Assembly (NCBI RefSeq): GCF_018413465.1
Contig: NZ_JAHCDK010000002.1
Coordinates: forward strand, 248,001 to 312,000
Length of the DNA stretch: 64,000 nucleotides
Origin: Flavobacterium sp. CYK-55
GTDB lineage: Bacteria > Bacteroidota > Bacteroidia > Flavobacteriales > Flavobacteriaceae
Direction: 5' to 3'
Below, piece after piece: positions 54,025-63,751 of the stretch. The stretch's first letter is position 1. Every line of letters starts with the position of its first letter. Below the pieces are notes generated by a model that searched no databases, was not told the origin of the DNA, and saw nothing but the letters and a program-made list of their open reading frames with translations. A program made the position numbers and the translations under genes.

Positions 54025-55107
54025 TTAAAGTTTAATCAAGCAATCAACAATGCGCTCAGCGGCTTTTCCATCCCACTTTTCTGGAATTCCACCTTTTTTC
54101 CAATCTTGATTTAAGATTTTCTGCAAAGCGGGTTTGAGTGCTTTAGGATTAGTGCCAATCAATTCATTAGTTCCAATTGAAATGGTCTCCGGTCGCTCAG
54201 TATTGTCGCGCAAGGTCAAACAAGGAACGCCCATGATGGTTGTTTCTTCGGTAATTCCGCCTGAATCGGTAATGACTGCTTGGGCATGTTCAACCAAATA
54301 ATTGAATTCTAAATAACCCAGAGGCTCAACAATATGCAAATGATTTGCAGTAATACCTGTTGATTGTAAAACCTTCGCCGTTCTAGGATGAATCGGAAAA
54401 ATGACCGGCTTTCCGTTGGTGTTTTCAATAATTTCAGAAACCAATTGTTTTAAGTTATCCGGCTCATCAACATTGGCCGGGCGGTGAAGGGTTACAACAA
54501 AATAGGATTGAGGCTGTAACTGAAATGCGGACCAAAAATCCGGTTGTTTAAACTTAGATCGATTGGCCAAAAGTGTATCAATCATAACATTGCCCACAAA
54601 GAAAATTTTGTGCTCTTCTACACCGGCTTTTTTGAGGTTATCACCGGCCCAATGGGTTGTGGTAAAGAAATAATCTGTCAAAGCATCTGTCACTAGGCGA
54701 TTAATTTCTTCAGGCATGCTCATATCAAATGAACGTATACCTGCCTCAACATGAGCCACTTTTACGTTTAATTTTTTGGCTACAATACTACAAGCCATAG
54801 TACTGGTTACATCGCCAACTACCAAAACCAAATCAGTCGGATGAGCCAAAAGTTCTTGTTCAAAGGCAACCATGATGGCGGCAGTTTGTTCAGCTTGTGT
54901 TCCACCTCCGCAATTTAAATTGATATGAGGTTCAGGAATATTGAGCTGCTGAAAAAAAGTGTGACTCATTTTTTCATCAAAATGCTGCCCTGTGTGCACT
55001 AATCGATAAGTGAGTGAAACATCAGACCTTTTGTTAATGGCATGAATGATGGGCGCAATTTTCATGAAATTAGGTCTTGCCCCAGCAATGATGGTAATTT
55101 TATTCAT
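54025..55107 (-). CDS. wecB: Non-hydrolysing UDP-GlcNAc 2-epimerase
   Basis: Interconverts UDP-GlcNAc and UDP-ManNAc, keeping the nucleotide. The 360 residues include [70 protein letters not shown] and [18 protein letters not shown], the full signature. No UDP-ManNAc dehydrogenase (WecC) lies in the window. The product may therefore be used directly, or the enzyme may be a relative acting on a 2,3-diacetamido sugar. The start overlaps the acetyltransferase gene by 8 bases. Confidence 0.9.
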   Translation of the reverse strand: MNKITIIAGARPNFMKIAPIIHAINKRSDVSLTYRLVHTGQHFDEKMSHTFFQQLNIPEPHINLNCGGGTQAEQTAAIMVAFEQELLAHPTDLVLVVGDVTSTMACSIVAKKLNVKVAHVEAGIRSFDMSMPEEINRLVTDALTDYFFTTTHWAGDNLKKAGVEEHKIFFVGNVMIDTLLANRSKFKQPDFWSAFQLQPQSYFVVTLHRPANVDEPDNLKQLVSEIIENTNGKPVIFPIHPRTAKVLQSTGITANHLHIVEPLGYLEFNYLVEHAQAVITDSGGITEETTIMGVPCLTLRDNTERPETISIGTNELIGTNPKALKPALQKILNQDWKKGGIPEKWDGKAAERIVDCLIKL

Positions 55108-55621
55108 TTTTTGATATTATTTTGGCGGGAACCCCCGCAACAACTACATTCGACGGAAAAGATTTACTGACTACCGCACCGGCTGCTACCACTACATGGT
55201 CTCCCAAAGTGACTCCGGGCAAAATGACCGCGTTAGCACCTATCCAACAATGTTTCCCAATGATAACAGGATGGGTTGTTTTATCGTGTTTATGAAGATC
55301 TTTTTTATCGTGATTGGCCGAAATAATTTTAATGCCAGGGGCAAAAATGGTATAATCGCCAATATATATATTATTTATCCCTTGTACGTAACATCCTCCA
55401 GAATTAGCAAAATACTGAGCCACACCTTTGCCTAAATAAACGGTTTTACTGACAGTCGATGTAAAATGAACCATAAATGGAACTTCAGCATTGATGCGTA
55501 GAATTTTCTGAAAGAAAAAATTCACTAACCGAATATTGTTATTGGCCGGAGACAAGAGGTATTCCAACCAATTTGAAGGTTCATTTTTTTTCCAATTTTG
55601 ATATTTAAATCTGTTGAACAT
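55100..55621 (-). CDS. Hexapeptide-repeat O-acetyltransferase
   Basis: Beta-helix acetyltransferase of 173 residues. [20 protein letters not shown] and the [15 protein letters not shown] loop carry the catalytic His region. The repeats [16 protein letters not shown] and [19 protein letters not shown] complete the helix. It lies between wecB and a GT2 and is likely to acetylate a sugar in the repeat unit made by this block. Confidence 0.82.
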   Translation of the reverse strand: MFNRFKYQNWKKNEPSNWLEYLLSPANNNIRLVNFFFQKILRINAEVPFMVHFTSTVSKTVYLGKGVAQYFANSGGCYVQGINNIYIGDYTIFAPGIKIISANHDKKDLHKHDKTTHPVIIGKHCWIGANAVILPGVTLGDHVVVAAGAVVSKSFPSNVVVAGVPAKIISKNE

Positions 55622-55623
55622 AA

Positions 55624-56613
55624 CTAATTGATCAGTTTAAAATAAACAGGAAATAACCATTTTGAAAAATTATAAACTTTGATGTATTGCTTATATTTAA
55701 AACGAAGCCCATTGGTTTCCAACTTAGAAAACCCTGCTTGTTTGAGTTTCTGAATGACCTTAAAATAAGATTTAAAATCTCTGCTGGCAATACTTGGTGA
55801 AAGGGATAAAACCACAAATTTAGCCATCACATGATGAATTAAATCCGATTGTTGATGGGTGAGTTTATTTTTTTTTCCAAAATGTTTGATATCGTCAATA
55901 GCCAAGATAAAACCATTGATAGCTTGTTCAGAATAAAATAATCTCGAATTGGTAGCTGAACCTTTTCGGGTAGTTCGCTGATAAAAAATTTCGTGATCAA
56001 AACCAACGCGCTCAGCCACAGCAAATACTTTCGCCAAAAACAAACCATCTTCTAAATACGGAACTCCTTTGGGATAATCTATTGAAAATTGGGTGAGTAG
56101 AGAGCGTTTGTAGAGCATGGCCCAGGAACGATCGGGGTCGCGAACATCATAATCCCGTGCGCGAAAATAAGCCTCTACTCCTGGATATATTTTGTCTGTA
56201 AAATTACTGTAACGGGTTTTCCACTCTGAATTTCCGTCGGCATCAAAAATTTCAAAGCCCATATACAGCACATCTAGGTTTCTACCTTCGGCTAAACTTA
56301 AAATACGCTCAAAAGTATTAGGCAACACATAATCATCCGGATCAATGGGTAAAATATAGTTTCCTTTAGCTTGGGCTATAGCATGATTACGCGCCATGGA
56401 AACCCCTTGATTTTCTTGATTTATTAGTATGATATTCGGATAAACTTGTTGCAATCCTGTAACGATAGCCGCGCTGTTATCCGGAGAACCGTCGTTGGTA
56501 ACAATGATTTCGTAATCAGAAAGCGGAATATCTTGATGCTCGAGACTGCGAATGCTTTTCTCGATAAATTTTTCAACTTTATAAGCAGGAATAATAATAC
56601 TTAAACGCACCAT
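55624..56613 (-). CDS. GT2-family glycosyltransferase
   Basis: GT-A transferase of 329 residues: [52 protein letters not shown] and the metal site [13 protein letters not shown]. Further on, [15 protein letters not shown] contains the probable catalytic Glu-Asp. The C-terminal 80 residues are basic. The ATG overlaps the stop of the next GT2 as TAATG. Confidence 0.86.
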   Translation of the reverse strand: MVRLSIIIPAYKVEKFIEKSIRSLEHQDIPLSDYEIIVTNDGSPDNSAAIVTGLQQVYPNIILINQENQGVSMARNHAIAQAKGNYILPIDPDDYVLPNTFERILSLAEGRNLDVLYMGFEIFDADGNSEWKTRYSNFTDKIYPGVEAYFRARDYDVRDPDRSWAMLYKRSLLTQFSIDYPKGVPYLEDGLFLAKVFAVAERVGFDHEIFYQRTTRKGSATNSRLFYSEQAINGFILAIDDIKHFGKKNKLTHQQSDLIHHVMAKFVVLSLSPSIASRDFKSYFKVIQKLKQAGFSKLETNGLRFKYKQYIKVYNFSKWLFPVYFKLIN

Positions 56614-57581
56614 TATTGATAGAATATTTTTGATTTATTTTGTGGTAATCGCTTGTTAAAAGCATACACATATTGAAACGGATTCAAATATACTATTGCT
56701 AATTGATATAGCCTTTTAATCCATGGCTTATTTTGATTCAAACCTGCTTGCTCAAATGCTTTTGAGAAATAATATGTTTGATACTCAGAAGCGACGATTT
56801 CCCACGGCAAGTATGGATGTGCGAAGGTTTGACGAACTTTGAATGAATTAATAACCGAGGGTTTGAACAGCACTTCTTGTCCGGTATTATTAGTAGCTTT
56901 AGAGTGAATTCTGTAGCCTACCGTTGGCTCATGAAAATAGAACAATCGTTCTCCGGCCTGTGTTAGCTTTAACCACATCGGATAATCTTCAACCAATTTG
57001 TTTTCTTCATCGTAACCGCCTACTTCAAGAACGGCTTGTTTGTTCTGAAAAAAAGACGGTGTATAATGAATGCGATCTGAAAGCAACAACAATTGATATT
57101 GATCATGTGCTGTTAATTTTTCATCCATCAAATTATGTGGATAATCAAGCGGTGTGGTTTTGACATACGATTCGGGCTTAAAATAATCTTGATAAACCTT
57201 AATCTGACTAAAAACGATGCGAGCTTGTGGATTTTTGGCCACAAAATTCATATATTTTTCAATTCCGTCCGGAAGAATGATGTCATCACCGGCTATGAAC
57301 TTCACGTATTCTGAAGGCGCAGCAGCGATGCTTCGGTTACAATTGGCCGAAATCCCGGTATTTTTAGAAACTGTAACCAATTCAATGCTGTGAAATCGCT
57401 CGTTAACCCGCGGTTGTGAAATCCAACTTTGAACCAACGCAACGGTGTTATCTTGAGAACAATCGTCTGAAACCACCAGTGCAATCGGGTTGTAGCTTTG
57501 ATTGAAGATACTCTCGAGCGTTTCTTCGACAAAAGCGGCTGAATTGTACGTAGCTACCGCAACCGTTACCAATAGATTCAT
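56613..57581 (-). CDS. GT2-family glycosyltransferase
   Basis: GT-A transferase of 322 residues. VTVAVATYNSAAFVEETLES, IALVVSDDCSQDNTVALV, NTGISANCNRSIA and the metal site FIAGDDIILPDG cover the donor half. VEDYPMWLKLTQAGE holds the likely catalytic Asp. The ATG overlaps the wzx stop as ATGA, so its translation follows that of the flippase. Confidence 0.86.
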   Translation of the reverse strand: MNLLVTVAVATYNSAAFVEETLESIFNQSYNPIALVVSDDCSQDNTVALVQSWISQPRVNERFHSIELVTVSKNTGISANCNRSIAAAPSEYVKFIAGDDIILPDGIEKYMNFVAKNPQARIVFSQIKVYQDYFKPESYVKTTPLDYPHNLMDEKLTAHDQYQLLLLSDRIHYTPSFFQNKQAVLEVGGYDEENKLVEDYPMWLKLTQAGERLFYFHEPTVGYRIHSKATNNTGQEVLFKPSVINSFKVRQTFAHPYLPWEIVASEYQTYYFSKAFEQAGLNQNKPWIKRLYQLAIVYLNPFQYVYAFNKRLPQNKSKIFYQ

Positions 57582-59065
57582 CCGGAAATGCGCGCTTTGA
57601 GGTTTAACAATATAGATTTGATGTTCATTCGCTTATTGAGTTCAACATAACACATCCCAAGGGTAATGGCTACAATAATAGCTTCAAAAAAATACGCCTG
57701 AGGGTAGCCCAAGGTATAAATGCAAACCATACACAAAGCCAACGGAATCATATCTTTAGCCAAGAGCAGATAAACATTTTTTTCAAAACTAAAGCTATAT
57801 TTTACCTTAAGTACACTGAGCATCATGATGATAAATACCAGGTAACTTACCAACATAGATATACCCAAACCATCAATTCCTTTATAAGTGTAAAAACCAA
57901 TATTAAACAACAACAACAGCATATTGGCTGTGATTTCTACACCCAAAAACAATTTATTGTCGCCTTTGGCTAGAATAATAAAACCCAAAACCCAAACCAA
58001 ACCTTTGAGCGGTATAGCTAAAACTGCCCAAAAAATAAAGTTTTGTGCCGGCAAAAAAGAAGCACTCAATAACAATCTTATTAGTATTGGGGTGGTTGAA
58101 ATAAGTAAGACCAATACGATTCCCAGAATGATTAAGACTAGTTCTGCTTGTTGATTTACTACTTGTTTCCATTGCTTTTCGTCGTGAATTAAAGCGGACA
58201 ACCTCGGAAAATAATCGGTTGACATGGCAGTAAATACCATTCCTACATAACCATCAACGATAGCTAAACCAGCATTATACAAACCTACCTCAGACAAGGT
58301 TCCGGTTTTTGAAATATAACCATTCAGCGCAAAGGCAACAGCCGAGGCTAATAAATTTACTACTGTTAAACTAAGTCCAAGTTTAACCATGGGCATACCC
58401 AGATTTATGGTTTCTTGCCAACTAACTTTGACTTCGGTTAATTGTATTTTATTCTTAAAATAAAGCGATACCAAATAAGTAGCAAAAGCAGTAGCTATAA
58501 TAGCAGGAACCACCCCTTTTATGCCCATGAAAAATAATATTGGCAAAGCCACCAACAAACCGGCAACGCCCCCAAATATATTAGCTTGAGCAAGATACTT
58601 GAGCTGTCTGGTTCCGCGCAACATGGTGTAAATTCCACCCATGAGTGCTCCAAAAATAAAGGTGCTGCTCAAGGCGATATATGACCAAGTATAATCGTGA
58701 TTATTAAACGAAAACTGACTTAGCAAGGATGAAAATAACACCGTAATGAGAATTCCCAAGGCAGCAGTAATCCATATCCACTTTTTAAAAACTGCAAAAG
58801 TGATTTGCATTTGATGTTCGTCGCCCGAGGCATGAGCTTTTGACAAATCGCGCACAGCACTTTCGGTGAGCCCTAATGAACTTACCGTTTTAATTAAATT
58901 TAATCCCGACATAAACAAACCGTTTAAACCCATACCTGCGGTACCAATGAGCAACGCGACTGCTTTTCCGCGAATAAGTGTAACCAGTATATTAAATACT
59001 TGAACACCTCCAAAAATAGAAGTGGCTTTAAATATTGATTTGTAATGTGAGGCTTTCTCGCTCAT
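57578..59065 (-). CDS. wzx: Wzx-type lipid-linked oligosaccharide flippase
   Basis: Integral membrane protein of 495 residues with 12-14 hydrophobic helices, of the MOP superfamily that carries undecaprenyl-linked repeat units across the inner membrane. Recognisable stretches are SIFGGVQVFNILVTLIRGKA near the start, GLTESAVRDLSKA after the second helix and NGYISKTGTLSEVGLYNAG. With an EpsG-type polymerase it makes up a Wzx/Wzy pathway distinct from the Wzm/Wzt exporter at 24204-26351. It follows the aminotransferase gene by 1 base. Confidence 0.85.
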   Translation of the reverse strand: MSEKASHYKSIFKATSIFGGVQVFNILVTLIRGKAVALLIGTAGMGLNGLFMSGLNLIKTVSSLGLTESAVRDLSKAHASGDEHQMQITFAVFKKWIWITAALGILITVLFSSLLSQFSFNNHDYTWSYIALSSTFIFGALMGGIYTMLRGTRQLKYLAQANIFGGVAGLLVALPILFFMGIKGVVPAIIATAFATYLVSLYFKNKIQLTEVKVSWQETINLGMPMVKLGLSLTVVNLLASAVAFALNGYISKTGTLSEVGLYNAGLAIVDGYVGMVFTAMSTDYFPRLSALIHDEKQWKQVVNQQAELVLIILGIVLVLLISTTPILIRLLLSASFLPAQNFIFWAVLAIPLKGLVWVLGFIILAKGDNKLFLGVEITANMLLLLFNIGFYTYKGIDGLGISMLVSYLVFIIMMLSVLKVKYSFSFEKNVYLLLAKDMIPLALCMVCIYTLGYPQAYFFEAIIVAITLGMCYVELNKRMNIKSILLNLKARISG

Positions 59066-59066
59066 T

Positions 59067-60191
59067 TCAGGCTTTAAAATGATTGATTGCGGTAATCACT
59101 TGGGTCACTTCGTCCTGAGTCATTACCGAACTAATGGGCAAACTCAAAACCGTATCGTGAATTTGATTGGTCAGTTCAAAATCAAGATGATTCATCTGGG
59201 CATACGCACCTTGTTTGTTGGGCGGAATCGGATAATGAATCAACGTTTGAATGCCACATTCGCTCAAATAGGTCTGAAGCGCATCGCGATTTGGATGACG
59301 AATCACAAACAAATGCCAAACGTGTTCCGGGTTTTCATTCGCCGAAAAACTTTTGTTCACCGGCCTCGGAAGAATCACCTCTGGATGTGTAATTTCTTGT
59401 AGATATCGCGCTGCTATATTTTTCCTGATTTGATTCTCAGTTTCAATATGCTTGATTTTGACGCTCAAAAAAGCCGCCTGAAGTTCATCTAATCGGCTGT
59501 TGAGACCAATAAATTCATTGACGTATTTTTTCTTGCTGCCGTAATTGCCCAAAGCACGCACACGCTCGACTAATTCAGCATCGTTGGTTGTTACGGCTCC
59601 GGCATCGCCCAAAGCGCCCAGATTTTTTCCTGGATAAAAACTAAAGCCCGATGCATCACCGAGGTTACCGGTTTTGACACCGTTGAAACTCGCGCCTATC
59701 GCCTGAGCATTATCTTCAATGATTTTAAGTTGATGCTTCTGCGCCAAAGCTGTCAAATCATCGCTCCAACAAACCTGACCATACAAATGCACCACCATAA
59801 TGGCTTTGGTTTTGGGCGTAATATGCTTTTCAATCAAATTCAAATCAAGATTGTAACTTTCTAAAGTAGGCTCAACCAAAACCGGAACAAGCTGGTTATC
59901 AGTAATTGCCAAAACAGAAGCTATATACGTATTCGCCGGAACAATTACTTCATCGCCGGCAGCCATAACGCCCATATCAATGTAAGCTTTGAGAATCAGA
60001 CGCAAAGCATCGAGTCCGTTGGCCACACCAATGGCGTGTTTTGCTCCGGTAAATTCGGCGAGTTGTTTTTCAAAAGTAGCGAGTTTATCTCCGGTCAAAA
60101 ACCAACCTGAATCAATGACCTCAGCAGCTGCTTGTTTGAGCTCATCGGCATATTGCGCATTGATTTTTTGAAGATCTAAAAACTTGATCAT
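59067..60191 (-). CDS. DegT-family 3-keto sugar aminotransferase (FdtB/QdtB type)
   Basis: Transfers an amino group to C3 of a dTDP-3-keto-6-deoxyhexose, giving dTDP-Fuc3N or dTDP-Qui3N. The 374 residues have [54 protein letters not shown] and PLP-binding K189 in [12 protein letters not shown]. The ending [17 protein letters not shown] and LIHYPIPPN is typical. Upstream lie two FdtA/QdtA cupins and rfbB, which would provide the substrate. It overlaps the formyltransferase gene by ATGA. Confidence 0.88.
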   Translation of the reverse strand: MIKFLDLQKINAQYADELKQAAAEVIDSGWFLTGDKLATFEKQLAEFTGAKHAIGVANGLDALRLILKAYIDMGVMAAGDEVIVPANTYIASVLAITDNQLVPVLVEPTLESYNLDLNLIEKHITPKTKAIMVVHLYGQVCWSDDLTALAQKHQLKIIEDNAQAIGASFNGVKTGNLGDASGFSFYPGKNLGALGDAGAVTTNDAELVERVRALGNYGSKKKYVNEFIGLNSRLDELQAAFLSVKIKHIETENQIRKNIAARYLQEITHPEVILPRPVNKSFSANENPEHVWHLFVIRHPNRDALQTYLSECGIQTLIHYPIPPNKQGAYAQMNHLDFELTNQIHDTVLSLPISSVMTQDEVTQVITAINHFKA

Positions 60192-61069
60192 AATCGTTGT
60201 CCTATTTTAAATAATGCTGACGGTATTATTTCTTGTCCGTCTAAACTGAGGCTTTCAATGGCCAAAGCGGTATCGGCTGTTTTGATCCAAACCGCACCTT
60301 CAGAGGTGATTAAAACCACCGCGCCGGGTACGCCTTTAGAGTGCATAAATCCGGAAATCATTGAAAGTTTGTTGATTTCGTATAAAGTGTTGTTGTATTT
60401 GAGTTTGAAACCCGTTCCCAAAGGGCGAGCAAAAACCATATTCCGCCCTATAAAATCTTGTGTTGGCTTGTTCCAATCGGTAATGATGCCGTCTTCGGGA
60501 ACCAGCGGACAAGCATATATAAACGAAGCGCCTTCTTGGCTTTGCGGTTGTATTTTTCGTTGTAGAATGTCTTCAACTTTATGCGCTAGATTTTGCTCCA
60601 TATCTGTTTTCATCGCTTGCTTGGCGTGAAAATACGTTTGATTGGGCTGGATTTCATAGCCGAACTTATAATAAATATCACCATCGTCTAGCTTGTCGTT
60701 GATGGCGTGTACAGTATAACCAACGGTATAATCGCCATTGAGAATTGACCATGAATTGGCATTGTTTCCGCGATAAACGGGCAACAATCCCATGTGAATG
60801 TTGAGCAAAAACTCAGTGCGAACCTCATCAACCGGAATAATCTTGTTGTAATTATAAACGATGATGGCTTGCGGCTGAAGCTCATTGGCTTGTGCAAAAT
60901 CTAATATCGGGAGTTGATGTTCTTCTAAAAACGCATAAAAAAACGGAAACTTCGCACGTCGGTGATAATCGGGTACCACGCCTAAAACATCAAAACGACT
61001 TTCAAGCCAATGATACAAATCAATCATCGGCTGACCGAATCCGGCCAAAACAATTTTGGGTTTAGACAT
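60188..61069 (-). CDS. Sugar N-formyltransferase-like protein
   Basis: Likely moves a formyl group from N10-formyltetrahydrofolate to the amino group made by the downstream aminotransferase. The 293 residues have a formyltransferase core: [31 protein letters not shown] with Asn90 and His92, and LDDGDI with Asp128, the N-H-D triad of FMT-fold enzymes. A C-terminal part ([18 protein letters not shown]) resembles the substrate-binding half. In such clusters the product would be dTDP-Fuc3NFo or Qui3NFo. The ATG at 61069 overlaps the PLP gene by 8 bases, and an in-frame TTG lies 6 bases before. Confidence 0.8.
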   Translation of the reverse strand: MSKPKIVLAGFGQPMIDLYHWLESRFDVLGVVPDYHRRAKFPFFYAFLEEHQLPILDFAQANELQPQAIIVYNYNKIIPVDEVRTEFLLNIHMGLLPVYRGNNANSWSILNGDYTVGYTVHAINDKLDDGDIYYKFGYEIQPNQTYFHAKQAMKTDMEQNLAHKVEDILQRKIQPQSQEGASFIYACPLVPEDGIITDWNKPTQDFIGRNMVFARPLGTGFKLKYNNTLYEINKLSMISGFMHSKGVPGAVVLITSEGAVWIKTADTALAIESLSLDGQEIIPSALFKIGQRL

Positions 61070-61988
61070 TTGCAAAATTTTGTTGATAATAATGAATTAC
61101 TTGAATGAAGTAATCGATATCCGTTGTATTTAAATGTTGATGGCACGGAATAAAAAAAGCATCTTCACCATAAAAAACGCTGCTTTGAATTCCGTGATTG
61201 GCCAAAAAAACTTTCAGTGCCGGTAAATCTTTGATTTGATGATGATTGTTGAGCATAAGTACAGAAGGCACAACTGAATCAGAACTTTCAAATCTCAAAC
61301 TGAATCCCATCTTTTGAAACGCTTCGGCCGCATATTGAAAATTGTCTTTGCGTTGGGCTATAATCGAATCGTTTTGAGACAAATAATGCGATAATGTTTT
61401 TTCAATATATACTTGCTCGTTATGATTTAACTCAGTGGTGAACGGTTGTGAAAATACTTGATTTGAAACGAGCAATCCTCCTATTTGTATCGGAAAAAAT
61501 TTCGGAAAACTATAAGTGGTAAAATTGCCGTACTGCCCTACTTTATGCGCTGTATCTTGGCTAAAAAAAGTAGTACAACAATCTTCAATAATGGGCAACC
61601 CCAAAGCTAAGATTTCTTGCATTTTCGGGTGCGGATAACCAAACTCATGGTTGACAATGATGACTTTGGTATCATGCGTGACGGTTCGGTTCCACTGACA
61701 AAATTCTTCGATGGTTTTGGTCACACAAGAACTGATGTAAAAATTCTCAGAAGTGGTCAAAATCGTCACCACATCAAGCGGTTTGAGGTGGTACTGTTGG
61801 AGCGCCAAACGAATAGCTTCACGACCGTTAAAAGTAAACATCCACTTATTTTGACCGAATCTGTTATCAAAATAATTCTGGGCGAAATTACTTTCAGTGT
61901 ATTGCGTATTCTGAGCCAAATGACACGTCTGAAAAGGGCTGATTCTATAAGCCGGTAACAAAAACGGGTCAGGATTCAGTACAAACAT
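61062..61988 (-). CDS. Short DegT-like PLP protein of unknown reaction
   Basis: A 308-residue protein with PLP aminotransferase features, about 60 residues shorter than usual. FNGREAIRLALQQY, VVTILTTSENFYIS, LPIIEDCCTTFFSQ (with an Asp at the PLP nitrogen position) and YSFPKFFPIQIGGLL carry the expected elements, with the lysine near residue 163. The shortened C-terminal half suggests a changed sugar-binding site or a structural partner. It sits between the FemAB-like GNAT and the formyltransferase, and overlaps both. The reaction is not known. Confidence 0.55.
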   Translation of the reverse strand: MFVLNPDPFLLPAYRISPFQTCHLAQNTQYTESNFAQNYFDNRFGQNKWMFTFNGREAIRLALQQYHLKPLDVVTILTTSENFYISSCVTKTIEEFCQWNRTVTHDTKVIIVNHEFGYPHPKMQEILALGLPIIEDCCTTFFSQDTAHKVGQYGNFTTYSFPKFFPIQIGGLLVSNQVFSQPFTTELNHNEQVYIEKTLSHYLSQNDSIIAQRKDNFQYAAEAFQKMGFSLRFESSDSVVPSVLMLNNHHQIKDLPALKVFLANHGIQSSVFYGEDAFFIPCHQHLNTTDIDYFIQVIHYYQQNFANV

Positions 61989-62926
61989 TAGTTCAAATCT
62001 TTATAAAATTCGGTTTTGATGCCGATACTGCAACCAATACTTTCTTTAAATTCACACAAACCGTGGTTCGGAATTGAATTCTCGGTGGACGGCCCAATAT
62101 CAATGAGGCGAATACCTTGTTTTTGGTAGTATTCAAACAAATGATAGGATAAGAAATTCATGGTTTTACATTCGGCATAAGCCGGTAAATCGCCCCAATA
62201 AACTACTTGAACAATGCCATCGGCCACGTGAAAAACAACCGCTGCGGCTATATCATCTCTTTCTTTTTTGACCAAGAAAAAATCAACTTGAACCGCCGTC
62301 ATGGTTTCTTGAACTTGCACCCAAGTCATTCTGAGCGGAAAACCTCTTTGTTGTCGGTTGAGCGCAATGATATCATAAGCTTGCTGACCATCTTGTGCAG
62401 AAAGCGGAATAAATTCAAGACCGGCTTGCAAGGAACGTTTGTAGTTTTTTCGGGCATTATACCAAAGAACTTTCATCACATAATCTTCGGTAAATTTTGC
62501 AGTTTCAAACTGATAATTGAGTTCAATATTTTGGCTGACAAAGCCGCTTCGGTACAAACAATTGTGGAATTTATTGAGTAAATCTGAACCGTAAATAAAC
62601 GGCGGTTGTACGATGCGAATGCCGATATAGTTTTTAGATTTTGCCCAAGCGGTTAAAGCTTCAAGCGCCAAATCAATGGTTTGCAGCCGAACATCAACCG
62701 AGGTTGCTTCAAATCCGCCGAAGGGCGCAGAAAAAGGCGAAATTAATTTGCCTTCGCGAACGCCTAAAATCAATCCTAATCGGACTTTGGAATCTTTGAA
62801 AATCAAATAATAAACTTGCTCACATTTGTAGGCATTGAGCGCATTAAAAGCCGCCGAATTAAACACATGCGACGGTTGAGCAAAATTTTGCCCGTATAAT
62901 TGATCGTTTACTTCGATGATTTCCAT
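61988..62926 (-). CDS. FemAB-like GNAT acyltransferase
   Basis: A 312-residue protein with two GNAT-like halves, as in the FemAB and lipid II glycyltransferase group. The first half has YLIFKDSKVRLGLILGV and SPFSAPFGGFEA. The second has KVLWYNARKNYKRSLQAGLEF, AAAVVFHVADGIVQVVYWG and LIDIGPSTENSIPNHGLCEF, a stretch characteristic of this group in glycan clusters. It may aminoacylate or acylate the 3-amino sugar. Its ATG lies inside the end of the cupin gene (19-base overlap), and its stop overlaps the PLP gene by TAATG. Function is inferred. Confidence 0.6.
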   Translation of the reverse strand: MEIIEVNDQLYGQNFAQPSHVFNSAAFNALNAYKCEQVYYLIFKDSKVRLGLILGVREGKLISPFSAPFGGFEATSVDVRLQTIDLALEALTAWAKSKNYIGIRIVQPPFIYGSDLLNKFHNCLYRSGFVSQNIELNYQFETAKFTEDYVMKVLWYNARKNYKRSLQAGLEFIPLSAQDGQQAYDIIALNRQQRGFPLRMTWVQVQETMTAVQVDFFLVKKERDDIAAAVVFHVADGIVQVVYWGDLPAYAECKTMNFLSYHLFEYYQKQGIRLIDIGPSTENSIPNHGLCEFKESIGCSIGIKTEFYKDLN

Positions 62927-63327
62927 TGCGTAAACTGATTGTAATCTCTAAAATAATCGGCCTCATCATATTTGTGTGAAGCCAAAACAAAACAAATTGA
63001 GCCGCTCGAAAAATTGTCTAATTCGCGCCACAATCCCGAAGGCATATACACGCCCATATTCGGTCTTGAAAGGTGAAAGGTGCGCTTGACTTTTCCGTCA
63101 TCGACAATCAAATCAAAACTACCGCTCAGAGCAACGATAAGCTGTTGTAACTCAGCGTGCCCGTGTCCGCCACGACTAAAACCACCCGGAACATCATATA
63201 AATAATACACCCGCTGCACATCAAACGGTACTTCTTGGCTGTTGCTCACGGCCGTTAGGTTTCCGTTGGCTTGATGATTAATGGGCAAAGTAACCATCGT
63301 GCAATCATAAACGGTTGATTTTTTCAT
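62908..63327 (-). CDS. FdtA/QdtA-type cupin ketoisomerase (His-x-His copy)
   Basis: Small cupin of 139 residues expected to move the keto group of dTDP-4-keto-6-deoxyglucose from C4 to C3. The active-site segment SRGGHGHAELQQL has His55 and His57 two apart, the pair used as acid and base in known FdtA and QdtA. YYLYDVPGG and VYMPSGLWRELDNFSSGS also match the family. It lies 4 bases downstream of a second cupin that lacks one of these histidines. Confidence 0.85.
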   Translation of the reverse strand: MKKSTVYDCTMVTLPINHQANGNLTAVSNSQEVPFDVQRVYYLYDVPGGFSRGGHGHAELQQLIVALSGSFDLIVDDGKVKRTFHLSRPNMGVYMPSGLWRELDNFSSGSICFVLASHKYDEADYFRDYNQFTQWKSSK

Positions 63328-63331
63328 AGCC

Positions 63332-63742
63332 TTAAGAAATCAAAAATTGAGGATAATCGCGGATGTAGTCTTCTTCAGAAAAATCGGCACTTGACAAATG
63401 AACCGAAACCGAATTAGTAGAAAAATTCTCTAAATGGCGCCAATGCATTGGTGGAATATACAACGCTGAATACGATCGATTTAAAACAAAACGCTTGGTT
63501 TCACCTTGTTGATTCACCACCACAATATCAATACTTCCGCTGATGACAATGATGATTTCTTCTTGTGTTTTGTATGCGTGACCACCTCTGGTTTCTCCGC
63601 CCGGAACGTCATAAATCCAAAAAACACGCTTGATGTCAAATGGAATATGTTCTGGATTTTGCATAAAAGACAAGTTCCCTCGCGCATCGGCGATTTTGGG
63701 CAACTCAATAATATGCGGTGTTGTGAAGTTTTCAGTGTTCAT
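63332..63742 (-). CDS. FdtA/QdtA-type cupin (His-x-Tyr copy)
   Basis: Second cupin of 136 residues with the same overall plan: VFWIYDVPGGETRGGHAYKT and LYIPPMHWRHLENFSTNS. Position 55 is His, but position 57, which is His in the neighbouring copy, is Tyr. It may be a different isomerase giving another epimer, a partner subunit, or a regulatory copy. The ATG at 63742 was chosen. A TTG 6 bases upstream is in frame but less likely. It is 9 bases downstream of rfbB. Confidence 0.8.
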   Translation of the reverse strand: MNTENFTTPHIIELPKIADARGNLSFMQNPEHIPFDIKRVFWIYDVPGGETRGGHAYKTQEEIIIVISGSIDIVVVNQQGETKRFVLNRSYSALYIPPMHWRHLENFSTNSVSVHLSSADFSEEDYIRDYPQFLIS

Positions 63743-63751
63743 ATCCAACGG

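Noticed and set aside
62207..62581. 124-codon forward frame opposite the FemAB-like gene
   Set aside because: The reverse strand has a clear GNAT-like protein with coupled neighbours. The forward frame has no start context or motif.
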